Below, one piece after another: positions 53,802 through 63,252 of a stretch of 64,000 nt of DNA. A program made the position numbers and the translations under genes. The notes below the pieces were generated by a model. It was not told the origin of the DNA. It worked only from the letters and a program-made list of their open reading frames with translations, and searched no databases. The DNA is from Flavobacterium sp. CFS9 (lineage in GTDB: Bacteria; Bacteroidota; Bacteroidia; Flavobacteriales; Flavobacteriaceae), in the NCBI RefSeq assembly GCF_041154745.1, contig NZ_AP031573.1, positions 4,464,001 to 4,528,000 of the forward strand, written 5' to 3'. The stretch's first letter is position 1. Each line of letters begins with the position of its first letter.

Positions 53802-56800
53802 ATGAAATTAATTGACAGAACCGATATAGAGCACTGGGCGGAAAAACATCAGGGAAAAGGATTTTTTCCCTATCTGGTTTCAAAACTGGTTTATTTCTCC
53901 ACCCTTCCCGGAGCGCAGATCAGCATACCCTACGGCAGCGCTGTCTATCTGCCCGGCTGGGATGGGCTGATATATTCCGAGCAGCAGAGGCCGTATGTCC
54001 CTGCAGGCCGATCGCTGTGGGAATTCGGGACCGATAAGGGTTTCAGGGCGAAAGCCGATAGGGATTTTGATAAAAGGGCCGAAAACCCATTGGGATATGA
54101 TGCCTCAGACTGCACCTACGTATTTGTCACGCCTAGGATCTGGAAAGACAAAGAGGCTTGGAGGCTCGAAAAGCTGAAGCTGAATCTCTGGAAGGATATC
54201 TGCGTGTATGATGCAGTGGATATGACGCAGTGGCTGGACCAGTCCGGACCCGCCGCACTATGGTTTGCCAGGGAAATCGGAAAGGCGCCGGCGGAAGGCG
54301 CTCTGGACGCCGAACAGTTCTGGGCAGAATGGTCAAGCGGAGAAGCGGGACATCTCGTGCCAAAAATCGTAACCTCAGGCAGGGACGCTGAAACCGCCAA
54401 GCTAAGCGGATTCCTCAGCGGGGATCCCGGCATCATCACTGTACAGGCCAAAACCAAAACGGAGGCAGCTGCCTTTATAATTGCTGCGGCGGACAGTTTT
54501 GATCAAGACGAGAAACAGCGTTTTTTTTCAAAAACAATGGTCGTGGAAAATCAGGAAAGCTTCAGAACCCTTTCGCTGAACTACGTAAAGACTTCATTGA
54601 ACCTTATTGCCAAATTTGATGATAAAAGCCTAGTAGGGGCCGCTGTCTCGCAGGGACACCACGTGATTATCCCTGCAGGGGCGGATGACGAGCTAACGCA
54701 CAAACGCATTATCCTGCCTACTATCGGCAGGGAGGGCCAGATCGAAGGGCTCCGTGAAATGGGCCTTTCCAGAGAAGATGCCGAACGCTTCAGCAGGGAA
54801 GCCGGCAGGGATATCAATAAGCTGCGAAGGCTGCTGAAATATATTGACAATAAAGCTGCGTGGCATAAATCGGAGAACATACGCGAAATCATCCCTGCCC
54901 TTATTCTCGGACGATGGAATATCAATAATCCCGGCGACCGCGAGATTCTGGAAAAGCTTTCTAAAATGCCTTTTAACGATTATCTGGCAGTTTTATACCG
55001 GTGGAGGGACTTTGAGGACTCCCCCATACTGCAGATCGGCGGCACATGGAGGCTGACTTCCCCGCTCGATCTCTGGAACAGCCTTTCGAAACATATCACA
55101 GCAGATGACCTTTCGGTTCTCGCAGAATATTTTCCGTCTGTCTTTACCGATCCCGGTAACAGCGGCGAGACGCATCTTATACAGATAACCTTTTCGTTTA
55201 CCCCTCCGAAAAAGTACTCCCCATGGGCGCGCGAGGGGCTTGTCCAGACACTGATACTGCTCAGCCTGTATGGCGAAGCCATAAATCCTGCCGTAATTTC
55301 CGCGCCTGAAAAATGGGTGGACGTGCTGGTTGGCAGCCTGCTGCTGGATGCCGATGCCGAACTGTGGAGAAAAACCAACCGGAAGCTTCCCCTGATTGCC
55401 GAGGCATCACCGAAAAGCTTCTTCAAGGCAGTCCAGAGCTCCCTGCAGAAAGACGAGCCCGAGATTATGGGCATGTTCAGGACAAACAGCAGTTATTTTG
55501 GCGAGTCCAGCAGCCATACAGGACTGCTATGGGCGCTGGAAGGTCTGGCATGGCTTCCTGAATATCTTTTTCAGGCAACAGATATACTGTTAAAACTCGC
55601 TGAACTGGATCCCGGAGGAAATCTGAGCAACAGGCCCGCAAGAAGCCTCGCTGACATCTACAGGCCCGCGCATCCACAGACAGCCGCTGCTCTTGGCGAG
55701 CGCATGGAAATACTGAAAGCGGCCATCAGCAGAAATCCCAAATCAGGATGGGAGCTGCTAAGAAAGCTCATGCCCAAGCATCATGATAACTGGACTGCAA
55801 ACAGCAGGATGAGATGGCGCCTTTTTGATAAAAGCGCAGCACCTTCCAATTCCCCTGAACAGACAAATGAAGGATTCAGGGCCGTTTCGGACCTCATGCT
55901 GGAAATGTTTGACGGCAGCGATGGAAGGCTTGCCGATATCATCAGACATTCGTCTGAAATGAGCTCTGCCGATGAGCGTGAAAAGCTTCTGGTTTTTATT
56001 GAGAAAAATTATGCACGCATTCCCAAAGACAGCACCCTGTCCAGAGATGAGGCAAGAAGGATCCTGCACCTGCACCGCTCAGCTTCCGAAGCCCCATGGG
56101 CATTGGATGAAGAGATCCTTTCCCGCTACCAGCCTCTTTACGACGCGCTGGAACCCGAAGACATCACGGCAAAATACCGATGGCTCTTTGAATCCTCGCA
56201 GGTGAATTTCCCGCAGGGCGCCCGGGAGACCGACGATGATGAAAAGGATGAGCTCGACTACAATGCCAGAGTGCTCAAAGCCCGCACTAAAGCCATTCAT
56301 ATTTTATCGGCAGAAATAGGAATTCAGGGCATTGCCGCTATGGCGGATTCGCCCGAAATAACCGGCATCCTTGCATTTACCCTATCCAGAATCGAACAGA
56401 CAAAGGAAGAGACTGCTTATATCGTCTCTACCTTAAAAAATGCAGATGCAAATGCCAATTTCGTAAGCCTCTATATAGCGGCTAAAACAGCGGCCAAAGG
56501 ACTGCAGTGGCTTTTTGTCCTCTGTTCCGACTTGGAATATCTTAATCTGGACGACAAGCAGCAATATGCGCTTTTCAGCCAGGTGGACCACTCGCAGGAA
56601 CTATGGGATTATATCGAATCAAAGGGCGAAAGCCTAAACAGTACCTATTGGCTAACCATACCCCCTTATTTCTACCGCACAACGGCCGAGGAAAGCATTT
56701 CGGCCGTAAAGAAGCTGATGGAGCACAAAAGGTTTAAAAGCGCTCTCAGGGCAGCAAGGCACATTAAAAGACAACTGTCTACCCAGATAATCGCTCAGGT

Positions 56801-57593
56801 GCTGCATAAGACCGCAACAGAAGAAAGCATAGATAATTTTTTGCTGGAGCTGCATGAAGTCACCAGCCTTTTCAAGGAAGCTGCACAAAGGGAAGACATA
56901 ACCAAAGACGAAATGCTCAATCTCGAATGGCTTTATCTTTCAGTGCTCAATTCCTACCATTCAGACTACCGTCCCAGCCAGCTGTACGGCGAACTGGCAG
57001 ATAACCCCCATTTCTTTGTGGATGTGCTCTCATGGCACTATACGCCCGCTGATCCCGAAAATATTGAGCCTGAAAGGAAAAATATACCTAAAGAAAATCT
57101 GGAGCAGCTCGCGCAAAAGTCTTACGAGCTGCTGGACAATTTTATGATGATTCCGGGTGTGCGCTCTGACAATACAATTGACAATGATGTGATGGACCAT
57201 TGGATCGCACAGGTAAGGGAACTGGCTCAAAAGAGAGGCCGCCTTGAGGCGGCTGACAGCCATATCGGAATGCTTCTGGCTTATTTTCCCGAAGAAGGCA
57301 CCGGCAGCTGGCCGCCGGATGAAATCAGCGCTGCAATCGAACGCATCAACACTCCGGCTCTAAAAGATAACTTCGCTGTGACACTTATAAATAAGAGGGG
57401 ATCTACAGGCAGAGGGGTCTTTGAAGGGGGAACAATTGAAAAGAACAATGCCGCCTATTTCCAGAAACTGGCCGGTCTGCACAAATACAGCCATCCCAGC
57501 CTATCGGAAATTTTTATCCAGATTTCAGAGAATTATTTAAATACTGCAGGACATCATGACGACCAGGCAGAACGTGACCGCCTGGAATATTGA
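53802..57593 (+). CDS. Very large protein: nuclease-like N-terminus, degenerate NTPase-like centre, helical C-terminus
   Basis: The 1263-residue protein has a first 130 residues including GWDGLIYSEQQRPYVPAGRSLWEFGTDK (in parts; Asp at about 49, Glu at about 69), KADRDFDKR and TYVFVTPRIWKDKEAW, a set I associate with restriction-nuclease-like domains at the front of large STAND-type ATPases. Residues 200-350 resemble such an NTPase but the P-loop is degraded (SGDPGIITVQAKTKTEAA), with a later REGQIEGLREMGLSREDAERF stretch like an AAA lid. The remaining 900 residues are helical, perhaps repeats that recognise a ligand. No family name is claimed. It stands alone on its strand. A role as single-gene phage-defence sensor-effector is plausible but unproven. 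Confidence 0.72.
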   Translation: MKLIDRTDIEHWAEKHQGKGFFPYLVSKLVYFSTLPGAQISIPYGSAVYLPGWDGLIYSEQQRPYVPAGRSLWEFGTDKGFRAKADRDFDKRAENPLGYDASDCTYVFVTPRIWKDKEAWRLEKLKLNLWKDICVYDAVDMTQWLDQSGPAALWFAREIGKAPAEGALDAEQFWAEWSSGEAGHLVPKIVTSGRDAETAKLSGFLSGDPGIITVQAKTKTEAAAFIIAAADSFDQDEKQRFFSKTMVVENQESFRTLSLNYVKTSLNLIAKFDDKSLVGAAVSQGHHVIIPAGADDELTHKRIILPTIGREGQIEGLREMGLSREDAERFSREAGRDINKLRRLLKYIDNKAAWHKSENIREIIPALILGRWNINNPGDREILEKLSKMPFNDYLAVLYRWRDFEDSPILQIGGTWRLTSPLDLWNSLSKHITADDLSVLAEYFPSVFTDPGNSGETHLIQITFSFTPPKKYSPWAREGLVQTLILLSLYGEAINPAVISAPEKWVDVLVGSLLLDADAELWRKTNRKLPLIAEASPKSFFKAVQSSLQKDEPEIMGMFRTNSSYFGESSSHTGLLWALEGLAWLPEYLFQATDILLKLAELDPGGNLSNRPARSLADIYRPAHPQTAAALGERMEILKAAISRNPKSGWELLRKLMPKHHDNWTANSRMRWRLFDKSAAPSNSPEQTNEGFRAVSDLMLEMFDGSDGRLADIIRHSSEMSSADEREKLLVFIEKNYARIPKDSTLSRDEARRILHLHRSASEAPWALDEEILSRYQPLYDALEPEDITAKYRWLFESSQVNFPQGARETDDDEKDELDYNARVLKARTKAIHILSAEIGIQGIAAMADSPEITGILAFTLSRIEQTKEETAYIVSTLKNADANANFVSLYIAAKTAAKGLQWLFVLCSDLEYLNLDDKQQYALFSQVDHSQELWDYIESKGESLNSTYWLTIPPYFYRTTAEESISAVKKLMEHKRFKSALRAARHIKRQLSTQIIAQVLHKTATEESIDNFLLELHEVTSLFKEAAQREDITKDEMLNLEWLYLSVLNSYHSDYRPSQLYGELADNPHFFVDVLSWHYTPADPENIEPERKNIPKENLEQLAQKSYELLDNFMMIPGVRSDNTIDNDVMDHWIAQVRELAQKRGRLEAADSHIGMLLAYFPEEGTGSWPPDEISAAIERINTPALKDNFAVTLINKRGSTGRGVFEGGTIEKNNAAYFQKLAGLHKYSHPSLSEIFIQISENYLNTAGHHDDQAERDRLEY

Positions 57594-57688
57594 CAGGCAC
57601 ACTGGGCGCTGCCATGCAGGGCATATCCCCTACAGGACTTCACATTTAACTTCAGACAGGAGGAAAATTTCGTCCCAATTTAATTTTT

Positions 57689-58001
57689 ATGGATTTGAAA
57701 AAAATTTGCATATTCCTTTTAGCGCTGTCCGTCAACACCCTGCTTTCCCAGGAAAGCAGAAGACAGCCATAGAAATGGACAGCTGTGGCATCTCCAGCGG
57801 GGCACTGTTAAAAAGAAGTCCCTGCAGCCCCTTTCATTGCAGAGCCTTGTTCCTGCCTCGCAGGAAAAAAACGGAAGGTTCTTCCTCTATCCTACCGCCG
57901 ATGCATACACGTTTATCCTCGTAGACCAGCTCGATGGCCGAACCTGGCAGGTCACGTGGTCCGAAAAGCCAGAAAAGCGGGCGGTTTCACCCATCGGCTG
58001 A
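57689..58001 (+). pseudogene. Frameshifted small secreted protein
   Basis: From the ATG at 57689 the frame encodes a signal peptide (MDLKKICIFLLALSVNTLLS) and stops after 27 codons. In the +1 frame, directly overlapping, the sequence continues with GRFFLYPTADAYTFILVDQL and RTWQVTWSEKPE to a stop at 57999-58001, which looks like a real protein tail. A single extra base near 57755-57765 would explain it. It may be a pseudogene or a sequencing error. Confidence 0.5.
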
Positions 58002-58042
58002 GCCTCTGACGCGTCGTGACGCGCGAGATCATCTTCTCCCTG

Positions 58043-58288
58043 CTAGTCTGTCATCACGGCATCAAGCAGCTTCTCCGCGCTGATGAAAGCCGCAATGTAC
58101 TGCATCGCTTCGGCTGTCTTCTCCGATGGCGTTTCAAAGGTATTGACATGGAACTCTTCATTCAGGTCCAGTATATGGATGATCTGGGTATATCCTTTTG
58201 AAATGAGGGTGCCTTTCAGCTTTATGACCCCGGACTGCTGCTGTGCATCCAGATCTTTCCTCACTTTGAGCCGTATCGTTTTTTCCAT
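58043..58288 (-). CDS. Hypothetical small soluble protein
   Basis: The 81-residue protein starts at MEKTIRLKVRKDLDAQ. It has a regular alternation of charged and hydrophobic residues (GVIKLKGTLISKGYTQIIHILDL) and a C-terminal helix (KTAEAMQYIAAFISAEKLLDAV), suggesting a small mixed alpha/beta fold. The frame continues 14 codons upstream, but the ATG at 58288 fits better. No family recognised. It is convergent with the frameshifted gene. Confidence 0.6.
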   Translation of the reverse strand: MEKTIRLKVRKDLDAQQQSGVIKLKGTLISKGYTQIIHILDLNEEFHVNTFETPSEKTAEAMQYIAAFISAEKLLDAVMTD

Positions 58289-58404
58289 TGCAGAAATCTC
58301 TTTTTTTTTAGGTGGCAGATTGCCTGCCAAAAATAGCCATTTGCCCGCACATTTCCAGCCTATGCGGTGTTAAAACTTATATAAGGGTTCTGCCGGGCAG
58401 GGGC

Positions 58405-58437
58405 AAAAAAAACCCGATGCCCCATTGGGGCATCGGG
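58405..58437 (-). terminator. Strong terminator of the Nramp-related gene
   Basis: CCCGATGCCCC and GGGGCATCGGG form a perfect 11-bp stem with a 3-base loop, followed on the minus strand by eight T residues, 37 bases after the transporter stop codon. Confidence 0.9.
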
Positions 58438-58473
58438 CTGTCCCGATCCGCTGGGCCGCGCCTGGCGCATCCC

Positions 58474-59736
58474 CTAGAAAAACAGGAAGTAGAGCAGCGC
58501 AGCAGCCGCAGCCGACATGATGATAAGGGCAATGGCGCCCAATGCGTTTGAAAGCCTCGAATTGGTGTGCCCGCCCATTATCTTCCTGTTGTTGCCGATA
58601 TGCAGGACCACCGCAACCATCACCGGCGCGGTCAGCCCATAGCAGACCGCCGTGTAGAGCAGCGCCTGTATGGCGCTGATTCCAAAAAAGTCAAGCCCTA
58701 CGCTGACCGCCAGCGAGAAAATTATGGAAATGTAAAACAGCTTGGCCTTATGGAATTTCTTATCAAGGCCCGTTTTCCAGCCGAAGGTCTCGGCCAGCAT
58801 ATAGGACTGCGAGCCCGCAAGAACCGGTATGGACAGAAATCCCGTCCCCAGCACGCCCGCCGCGAAAATAAGATAGGTCAGCCTGCCGGTCAGGGGCTCC
58901 AGAGCCGCAGCCGCCTGGGCCACAGTATCGATCCGGCGTATGCCCGCAGGATAAAGGACGCTTCCCGCAGTCAGTATGATAAAAAACATCACCAGATTGG
59001 AAAGCAGCATCCCCGCATTTACATCCTTTCTCATATCCGCCAGACTGCGTCTGCCCAAAGCGGGATCCTGCCTGCCGTGGGCCGCATCCTCCGCTTCCAT
59101 GGTGGCCTGCCAGAAGAAAAGGTAGGGCGAAATCGTCGTGCCGAATATGGCCACCAGTATCAGGACAAAATCCTTATTCAGGGCAATAGTGGGAATAAAG
59201 GCATTGCGCGCGACAGCCGCCCAGTCCTGGTCCATCATAAAGGGCACCGCCATGTACAGCAGCAGCGAAAGGCAGAGCCATTTTAGGATGCTGGCGATCT
59301 TCCGATACGGAAAGGTGATGATTGCAAACATCAGCGCCGCCGTGATGCATAGGCAGAAGGCCGGAACCGGCACAGCGGGGAAAATCATGTTTGCAACCGC
59401 AGCCATGCCCTCTATGTTGGCTCCGATGTTCAGGGTAATGGCGGGAAAGCTCATCAGCAGCACGCCGTACAGCAGCCCCTTGGGATAATGCTCCCTGATG
59501 GTCAGGGTGAGGCCCCTGCCGGTGACCAGTCCGATCCTTGCGCACATTCCCTGGATGGCGGCCATCAGGGGGAAAGTCAGAAGCGCGGTCCATAAGGTGG
59601 CAAGACCCGTCTGGGCGCCCGCCTGGGAATAGGTTGCGATTCCCGAAGGGTCATCATCGCTGGCTCCCGTAATGAGGCCCGGACCAAGCACTCTGGCCCT
59701 TTCTTTTATTGCTGATATTATTTTAGCGCTTCCCAT
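58474..59736 (-). CDS. Nramp-related divalent metal transporter
   Basis: The 420-residue, about 11-span membrane protein has the Nramp fold signature LGPGLITGASDDDPSG near the N-terminus. The canonical DPGN is replaced by DPSG (residues 29-32) and the usual MPH of the sixth span by SPY (GTTISPYLFFWQ), so the metal-binding methionine is missing. Related branches without this methionine prefer ions other than Mn or Fe, e.g. Mg. Its start overlaps the small upstream gene by 14 bases. Substrate unknown. Confidence 0.88.
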   Translation of the reverse strand: MGSAKIISAIKERARVLGPGLITGASDDDPSGIATYSQAGAQTGLATLWTALLTFPLMAAIQGMCARIGLVTGRGLTLTIREHYPKGLLYGVLLMSFPAITLNIGANIEGMAAVANMIFPAVPVPAFCLCITAALMFAIITFPYRKIASILKWLCLSLLLYMAVPFMMDQDWAAVARNAFIPTIALNKDFVLILVAIFGTTISPYLFFWQATMEAEDAAHGRQDPALGRRSLADMRKDVNAGMLLSNLVMFFIILTAGSVLYPAGIRRIDTVAQAAAALEPLTGRLTYLIFAAGVLGTGFLSIPVLAGSQSYMLAETFGWKTGLDKKFHKAKLFYISIIFSLAVSVGLDFFGISAIQALLYTAVCYGLTAPVMVAVVLHIGNNRKIMGGHTNSRLSNALGAIALIIMSAAAAALLYFLFF

Positions 59737-59938
59737 TTCTGCCGTTTTTTTTAGATCTTCTATAGATGATCATAACCGACAGCAGATACGCCAGGGTTAC
59801 AATGGGAGTCATGATATTAAGGGCCTTCGCCGTTTCCGGGATTCCCCTTTTTGAAAAATAGAGCGCGGCATTCGAAGCCAGCGCAGCCGCCAGCAGCAGC
59901 ATTGCCGCCGCATAGAGCGCTTTGGATATTTTCTGCAT
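59723..59938 (-). CDS. Small two-span membrane protein upstream of the transporter
   Basis: The 71-residue protein has two membrane spans (about 8-28 and 40-58, NIMTPIVTLAYLLSVMIIY) and a basic C-terminal tail (RRSKKNGRNGKR). It overlaps the start of the Nramp-related gene by 14 bases, so translation is coupled and it may be a helper subunit. No family recognised. The next 225 bases toward 60164 show no supported gene. Confidence 0.6.
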   Translation of the reverse strand: MQKISKALYAAAMLLLAAALASNAALYFSKRGIPETAKALNIMTPIVTLAYLLSVMIIYRRSKKNGRNGKR

Positions 59939-60163
59939 AATGTAATTCTGTAGTTTTTTAAAAGCCGGACGCGCACGCCGCAGCCTGCGGCCATGGACCG
60001 CGCCATCAGCATGGCGGCGGGCAGGGTGCGGACAGCGCAGAAATGGCGGCCGGGGGCTCAGGCGCTATTGGCCGGGCCCCGTCTGCAGCGGTCTGGACGT
60101 GAATGGAAAAGCGGAAGCTGCAGCAGGTCTGCGCAGATCCGACCCTAAGGGTTCTCCGGAACC

Positions 60164-60490
60164 CTAGGTGAAAAAAAAGCGGCCTGACTGGGGAGGCTGC
60201 CAGATGGAGCAGCGAAAGGCGGAATAGGCATTGCGCTTCATATAGCCCGGACATAAGAAAGCGGCTGAAGGCGCCGCAGGGGACTGCAGCACAAAAGCAG
60301 GCGCAAGAGCCGGGATATTGCGGCAGCACACGCAGGTGCAGAACGGACAGCATGCATCTGCTGGCTGGAAAGTGCCCGAAGGGCTGCTCAAAGCGGCGTT
60401 CGCCCCGCGCGCCGGGCCTGCGCCCCTCTCGCATGGAATGCTGGAAAGGGCAACTATGATCAGAGCCAGTATGATGCAGATGAATTTCAC
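60164..60490 (-). CDS. Small cysteine-rich exported protein, DUF6660-like
   Basis: The 108-residue protein has an N-terminal hydrophobic segment MKFICIILALIIVALSSIPC, a variable linker, then CCPFCTCVCC, the cysteine cluster I associate with DUF6660 proteins of Bacteroidota, which often lie near metal-efflux genes. The C-terminal tail is unusually Ala/Pro/Ser-rich, matching the GC-rich DNA. The cluster may bind metal. The next upstream gene on the plus strand is divergent. Confidence 0.68.
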   Translation of the reverse strand: MKFICIILALIIVALSSIPCERGAGPARGANAALSSPSGTFQPADACCPFCTCVCCRNIPALAPAFVLQSPAAPSAAFLCPGYMKRNAYSAFRCSIWQPPQSGRFFFT

Positions 60491-60806
60491 GGACTAAAAT
60501 TAGCAAATTATGACATGCGCACCATTATATAATTTTAATTTTCAATTGTAAAATTCCTGGCCTCCATCCCTCCATTGCCCCTATCGCCTTTCCCGCCGCT
60601 CCGGAGATTATTTTGAAGAAAAAACGAAACCCGTAAAGCGCTGTATGTAAGCGCATTGAAGCATAAAAAATTCCTTACGCCGCTTATGATGGTCCGGAAA
60701 TTCAGGATGATTACAAAATTGGATTGTAAACTTTCGGCAAAAATAATCCGATATGTTTTGCCCTGGTTAAGCCAATGTAAAGCCATCATTAACAAAGTCC
60801 CAGACA
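60491..60806. other. Divergent intergenic region upstream of pap2
   Basis: About 315 bases without a supported gene; promoters for the DUF6660-like gene and pap2 must lie here. TATGTTTTG at 60751-60759 (plus strand) is one base longer than the -7 consensus and lies about 50 bases before pap2. Confidence 0.3.
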
Positions 60807-61706
60807 ATGCGCCAGTTATTCCTCGAAAATGCCGATGGGCCCATCGAAAAAATCACGTCCGAAAAGGCCAATCCCCTTTTGGATCTTTATGTTTCATTCA
60901 ACTTCTCAAGGCTGCGGCCTTCGCTTTTTTTCCTGCCTGCGGTGCTGCTGCTGCTCATCGCCGCATTCCTTTTCATGCTCGATGCGCTGCGCGCCGAATC
61001 GTATATCCTGATCCAGCGGGAATATTTCTTTATGCTGAATGCCGCCCTGTCCCAATATCCTGAAATGCAGTACAATCTCACCGAAACCGGAAATACGCTG
61101 GTGGTGGCATCACTGCTGAGCATTTTTGTGCTGCACGCGCCTAAGATATGGGAGTCTCTTGCCTCTGCCCTTTTGGTTTCCTGCCTGTTTTCCAGCGTGC
61201 TGAAAAAGCTCTTTCATGTCCCAAGGCCGGCAGCTTTTTATGATACCGGCAGCTTTACCATAATCGGAAGGACCCTCTCAGGGCACAACAGCCTGCCTTC
61301 TGGGCATTCGATCACTATTTTTACGGCGCTTTCCATCCTTATGTTTGCCTTTATGCCTGCCAGGCTGCGAAACAGGATCATCTGGTGCGCACTTTTTGTT
61401 TCAGCAGGTCTCGCGCTTGTACTCACAAGGGTTGCCCTGGGAGCGCATTACCCCATTGATGTTCTTGTCGGGGGAATCATAGGCTACAGCTGCGCCCTTG
61501 CCGGCATATTTATCTCAACAAGGTACCGCATTTGGAAATGGATCGGAAACAGGAAATACCACCCCTTCTTCATCATTGCCTTCACGGGATGCTGGCTTGC
61601 GCTGGCCTTCAGGATCATGCAGGAGCACCTTTTCATATTCTGCCTGTCTTTGTTCGTTTTGACCATATCACTATATAAAATCACCGCCGCGTATGTTAAA
61701 AGGTAA
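60807..61706 (+). CDS. PAP2-family membrane phosphatase
   Basis: The 299-residue membrane protein has the three PAP2 motifs: KKLFHVPRP (about 132), SLPSGHS (about 163) and TRVALGAHYPIDV (about 208-216). Six or seven spans are likely. In Bacteroidota and on mcr-bearing elements such enzymes accompany phosphoethanolamine transferases and remove phosphate from lipid A or recycle lipid by-products. Its stop overlaps the eptA-like start by 14 bases, so the two are a functional pair. Confidence 0.92.
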   Translation: MRQLFLENADGPIEKITSEKANPLLDLYVSFNFSRLRPSLFFLPAVLLLLIAAFLFMLDALRAESYILIQREYFFMLNAALSQYPEMQYNLTETGNTLVVASLLSIFVLHAPKIWESLASALLVSCLFSSVLKKLFHVPRPAAFYDTGSFTIIGRTLSGHNSLPSGHSITIFTALSILMFAFMPARLRNRIIWCALFVSAGLALVLTRVALGAHYPIDVLVGGIIGYSCALAGIFISTRYRIWKWIGNRKYHPFFIIAFTGCWLALAFRIMQEHLFIFCLSLFVLTISLYKITAAYVKR

Positions 61707-63213
61707 ACTCCCGGCAGCCCGCATGGCAGCCTTAATCAGCCTGGCCAACTGCCTGTTCTTCCATATCCCCTTCTTCTCTTTTGTGCTCGGGAACCTGAAT
61801 TACGCGGGATTCAGCGGCATTATGACCATTGCCAGCCTCATCGCGCTGATGCTGGTGCTGGATTTCCTGGTCTTTTACCTGCTGCTTTACCTTACCGGAA
61901 TTTTCGGCAGACTGCTCATTTCGCTCTTTTTTGCGCTCAGCGCCGCAGCCCTGTATTTCATCAATTCCTACAGCGTGATCATAGATGAAAGCATGATCGG
62001 GAATATCCTCAACACCAATTATGCGGAATCAAGCGCCTACTTTTCGATCAGGCTGGTGCTTTATGTGCTCGCGCTCGGGATACTTCCCGCGGCGGCGCTA
62101 TTGAGGATAAAGATAATAAAGGAGCCCCTCAAAAGGTTCGCGCTGCTCTGCTCAGGCAGCCTGTTTATTGCCCTTGCGCTGGTATTTATCAATTCGGCAG
62201 GCTGGCTTTGGATCGACAAGAATTCCAAAAAATTGGGAGGGCTGGCAATGCCATGGTCCTATGCGGTCAACACTTCCCTGTTTTACGTGCACCAGTACAA
62301 GAAAAACCAGAAGGAAATCCTGCTTCCCGATGCCCGCATCGGGAACAGGAAGAAATCCATTGTGGTGCTGGTCATCGGGGAATCGGCAAGAAGGGCCAAT
62401 TTCTCGCTGTACGGCTATCCGAAGAACACCAATCCGCTGCTTTCCAAAACTGAAAACCTGCATATCTTCAATGCTGTCTCCTCGGCAACCTATACCACCG
62501 GCGGCGTGAAGGCTATTCTGGACCATAAAAAGACCGGCGATCTCTATGAGATTCTGCCCAACTACCTGTACCGTAACGGTGTCGAGGTCATCTGGAGGAC
62601 CGCCAACTGGGGAGAGCCGCCGCTTCATATCAAAAATTACCAGGACCGGAAATACCTGGGCGCTGCATGTCCGGGCAGCGAATGCGCATACGACGAGATC
62701 CTGCTGAACCTTTTCCGGGAGCAGATCCTGGCCAGCAGCAGCGACAAGATACTTCTGGTGCTGCATACCAGCACAAGCCACGGCCCCAGCTACAGCAAAA
62801 AGTATCCTCCGGCGTTCCAGTATTTCAATCCGGTCTGCACCAGCGTCGAGCTTGCCGACTGCTCAAAGGAGGAGCTGATGAACGCCTACGACAATACGAT
62901 AGTCTATACGGATTACCTTTTGAGCCGCGTGATCCAGAACCTGAAAGAGCTCAAGGAATTTGACAGCACGATGATTTTTGTATCGGACCACGGAGAGTCC
63001 CTCGGGGAAAATAATCTCTACATGCACGGCCTGCCGATGAGCATTGCTCCAAAAGAGCAGTTCGAGATACCCTTTGTCGTCTGGGTATCTCCCGGCTCAA
63101 AAAAGCTGAAAACCAATAAAACGGTGTCGCAGTACCATGTCTTTCACAGCGTGCTGAACTTTCTGGATGTGGAAAGCCCCGTATACGATGAAAACATGAA
63201 CATTTACCAATAG
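61693..63213 (+). CDS. Phosphoethanolamine transferase, EptA/MCR family
   Basis: The 506-residue protein has five N-terminal membrane spans, then a periplasmic sulfatase-fold domain with the metal and nucleophile residues of the family: VLVIGESARRANFSLYGY (Glu at about 227), SATYTTGG (nucleophile Thr at about 266), HTSTSHGPSY (His), VSDHGE (Asp and His at about 432) and MHGLP (His). It would add phosphoethanolamine to lipid A, lowering negative charge and affinity for cationic peptides. It overlaps pap2 by 14 bases and precedes DUF1345 by 39. Confidence 0.93.
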   Translation: MLKGKLPAARMAALISLANCLFFHIPFFSFVLGNLNYAGFSGIMTIASLIALMLVLDFLVFYLLLYLTGIFGRLLISLFFALSAAALYFINSYSVIIDESMIGNILNTNYAESSAYFSIRLVLYVLALGILPAAALLRIKIIKEPLKRFALLCSGSLFIALALVFINSAGWLWIDKNSKKLGGLAMPWSYAVNTSLFYVHQYKKNQKEILLPDARIGNRKKSIVVLVIGESARRANFSLYGYPKNTNPLLSKTENLHIFNAVSSATYTTGGVKAILDHKKTGDLYEILPNYLYRNGVEVIWRTANWGEPPLHIKNYQDRKYLGAACPGSECAYDEILLNLFREQILASSSDKILLVLHTSTSHGPSYSKKYPPAFQYFNPVCTSVELADCSKEELMNAYDNTIVYTDYLLSRVIQNLKELKEFDSTMIFVSDHGESLGENNLYMHGLPMSIAPKEQFEIPFVVWVSPGSKKLKTNKTVSQYHVFHSVLNFLDVESPVYDENMNIYQ

Positions 63214-63252
63214 GATTCAAACAACCGGCACAAGCCATAAAAATAATTTCAT

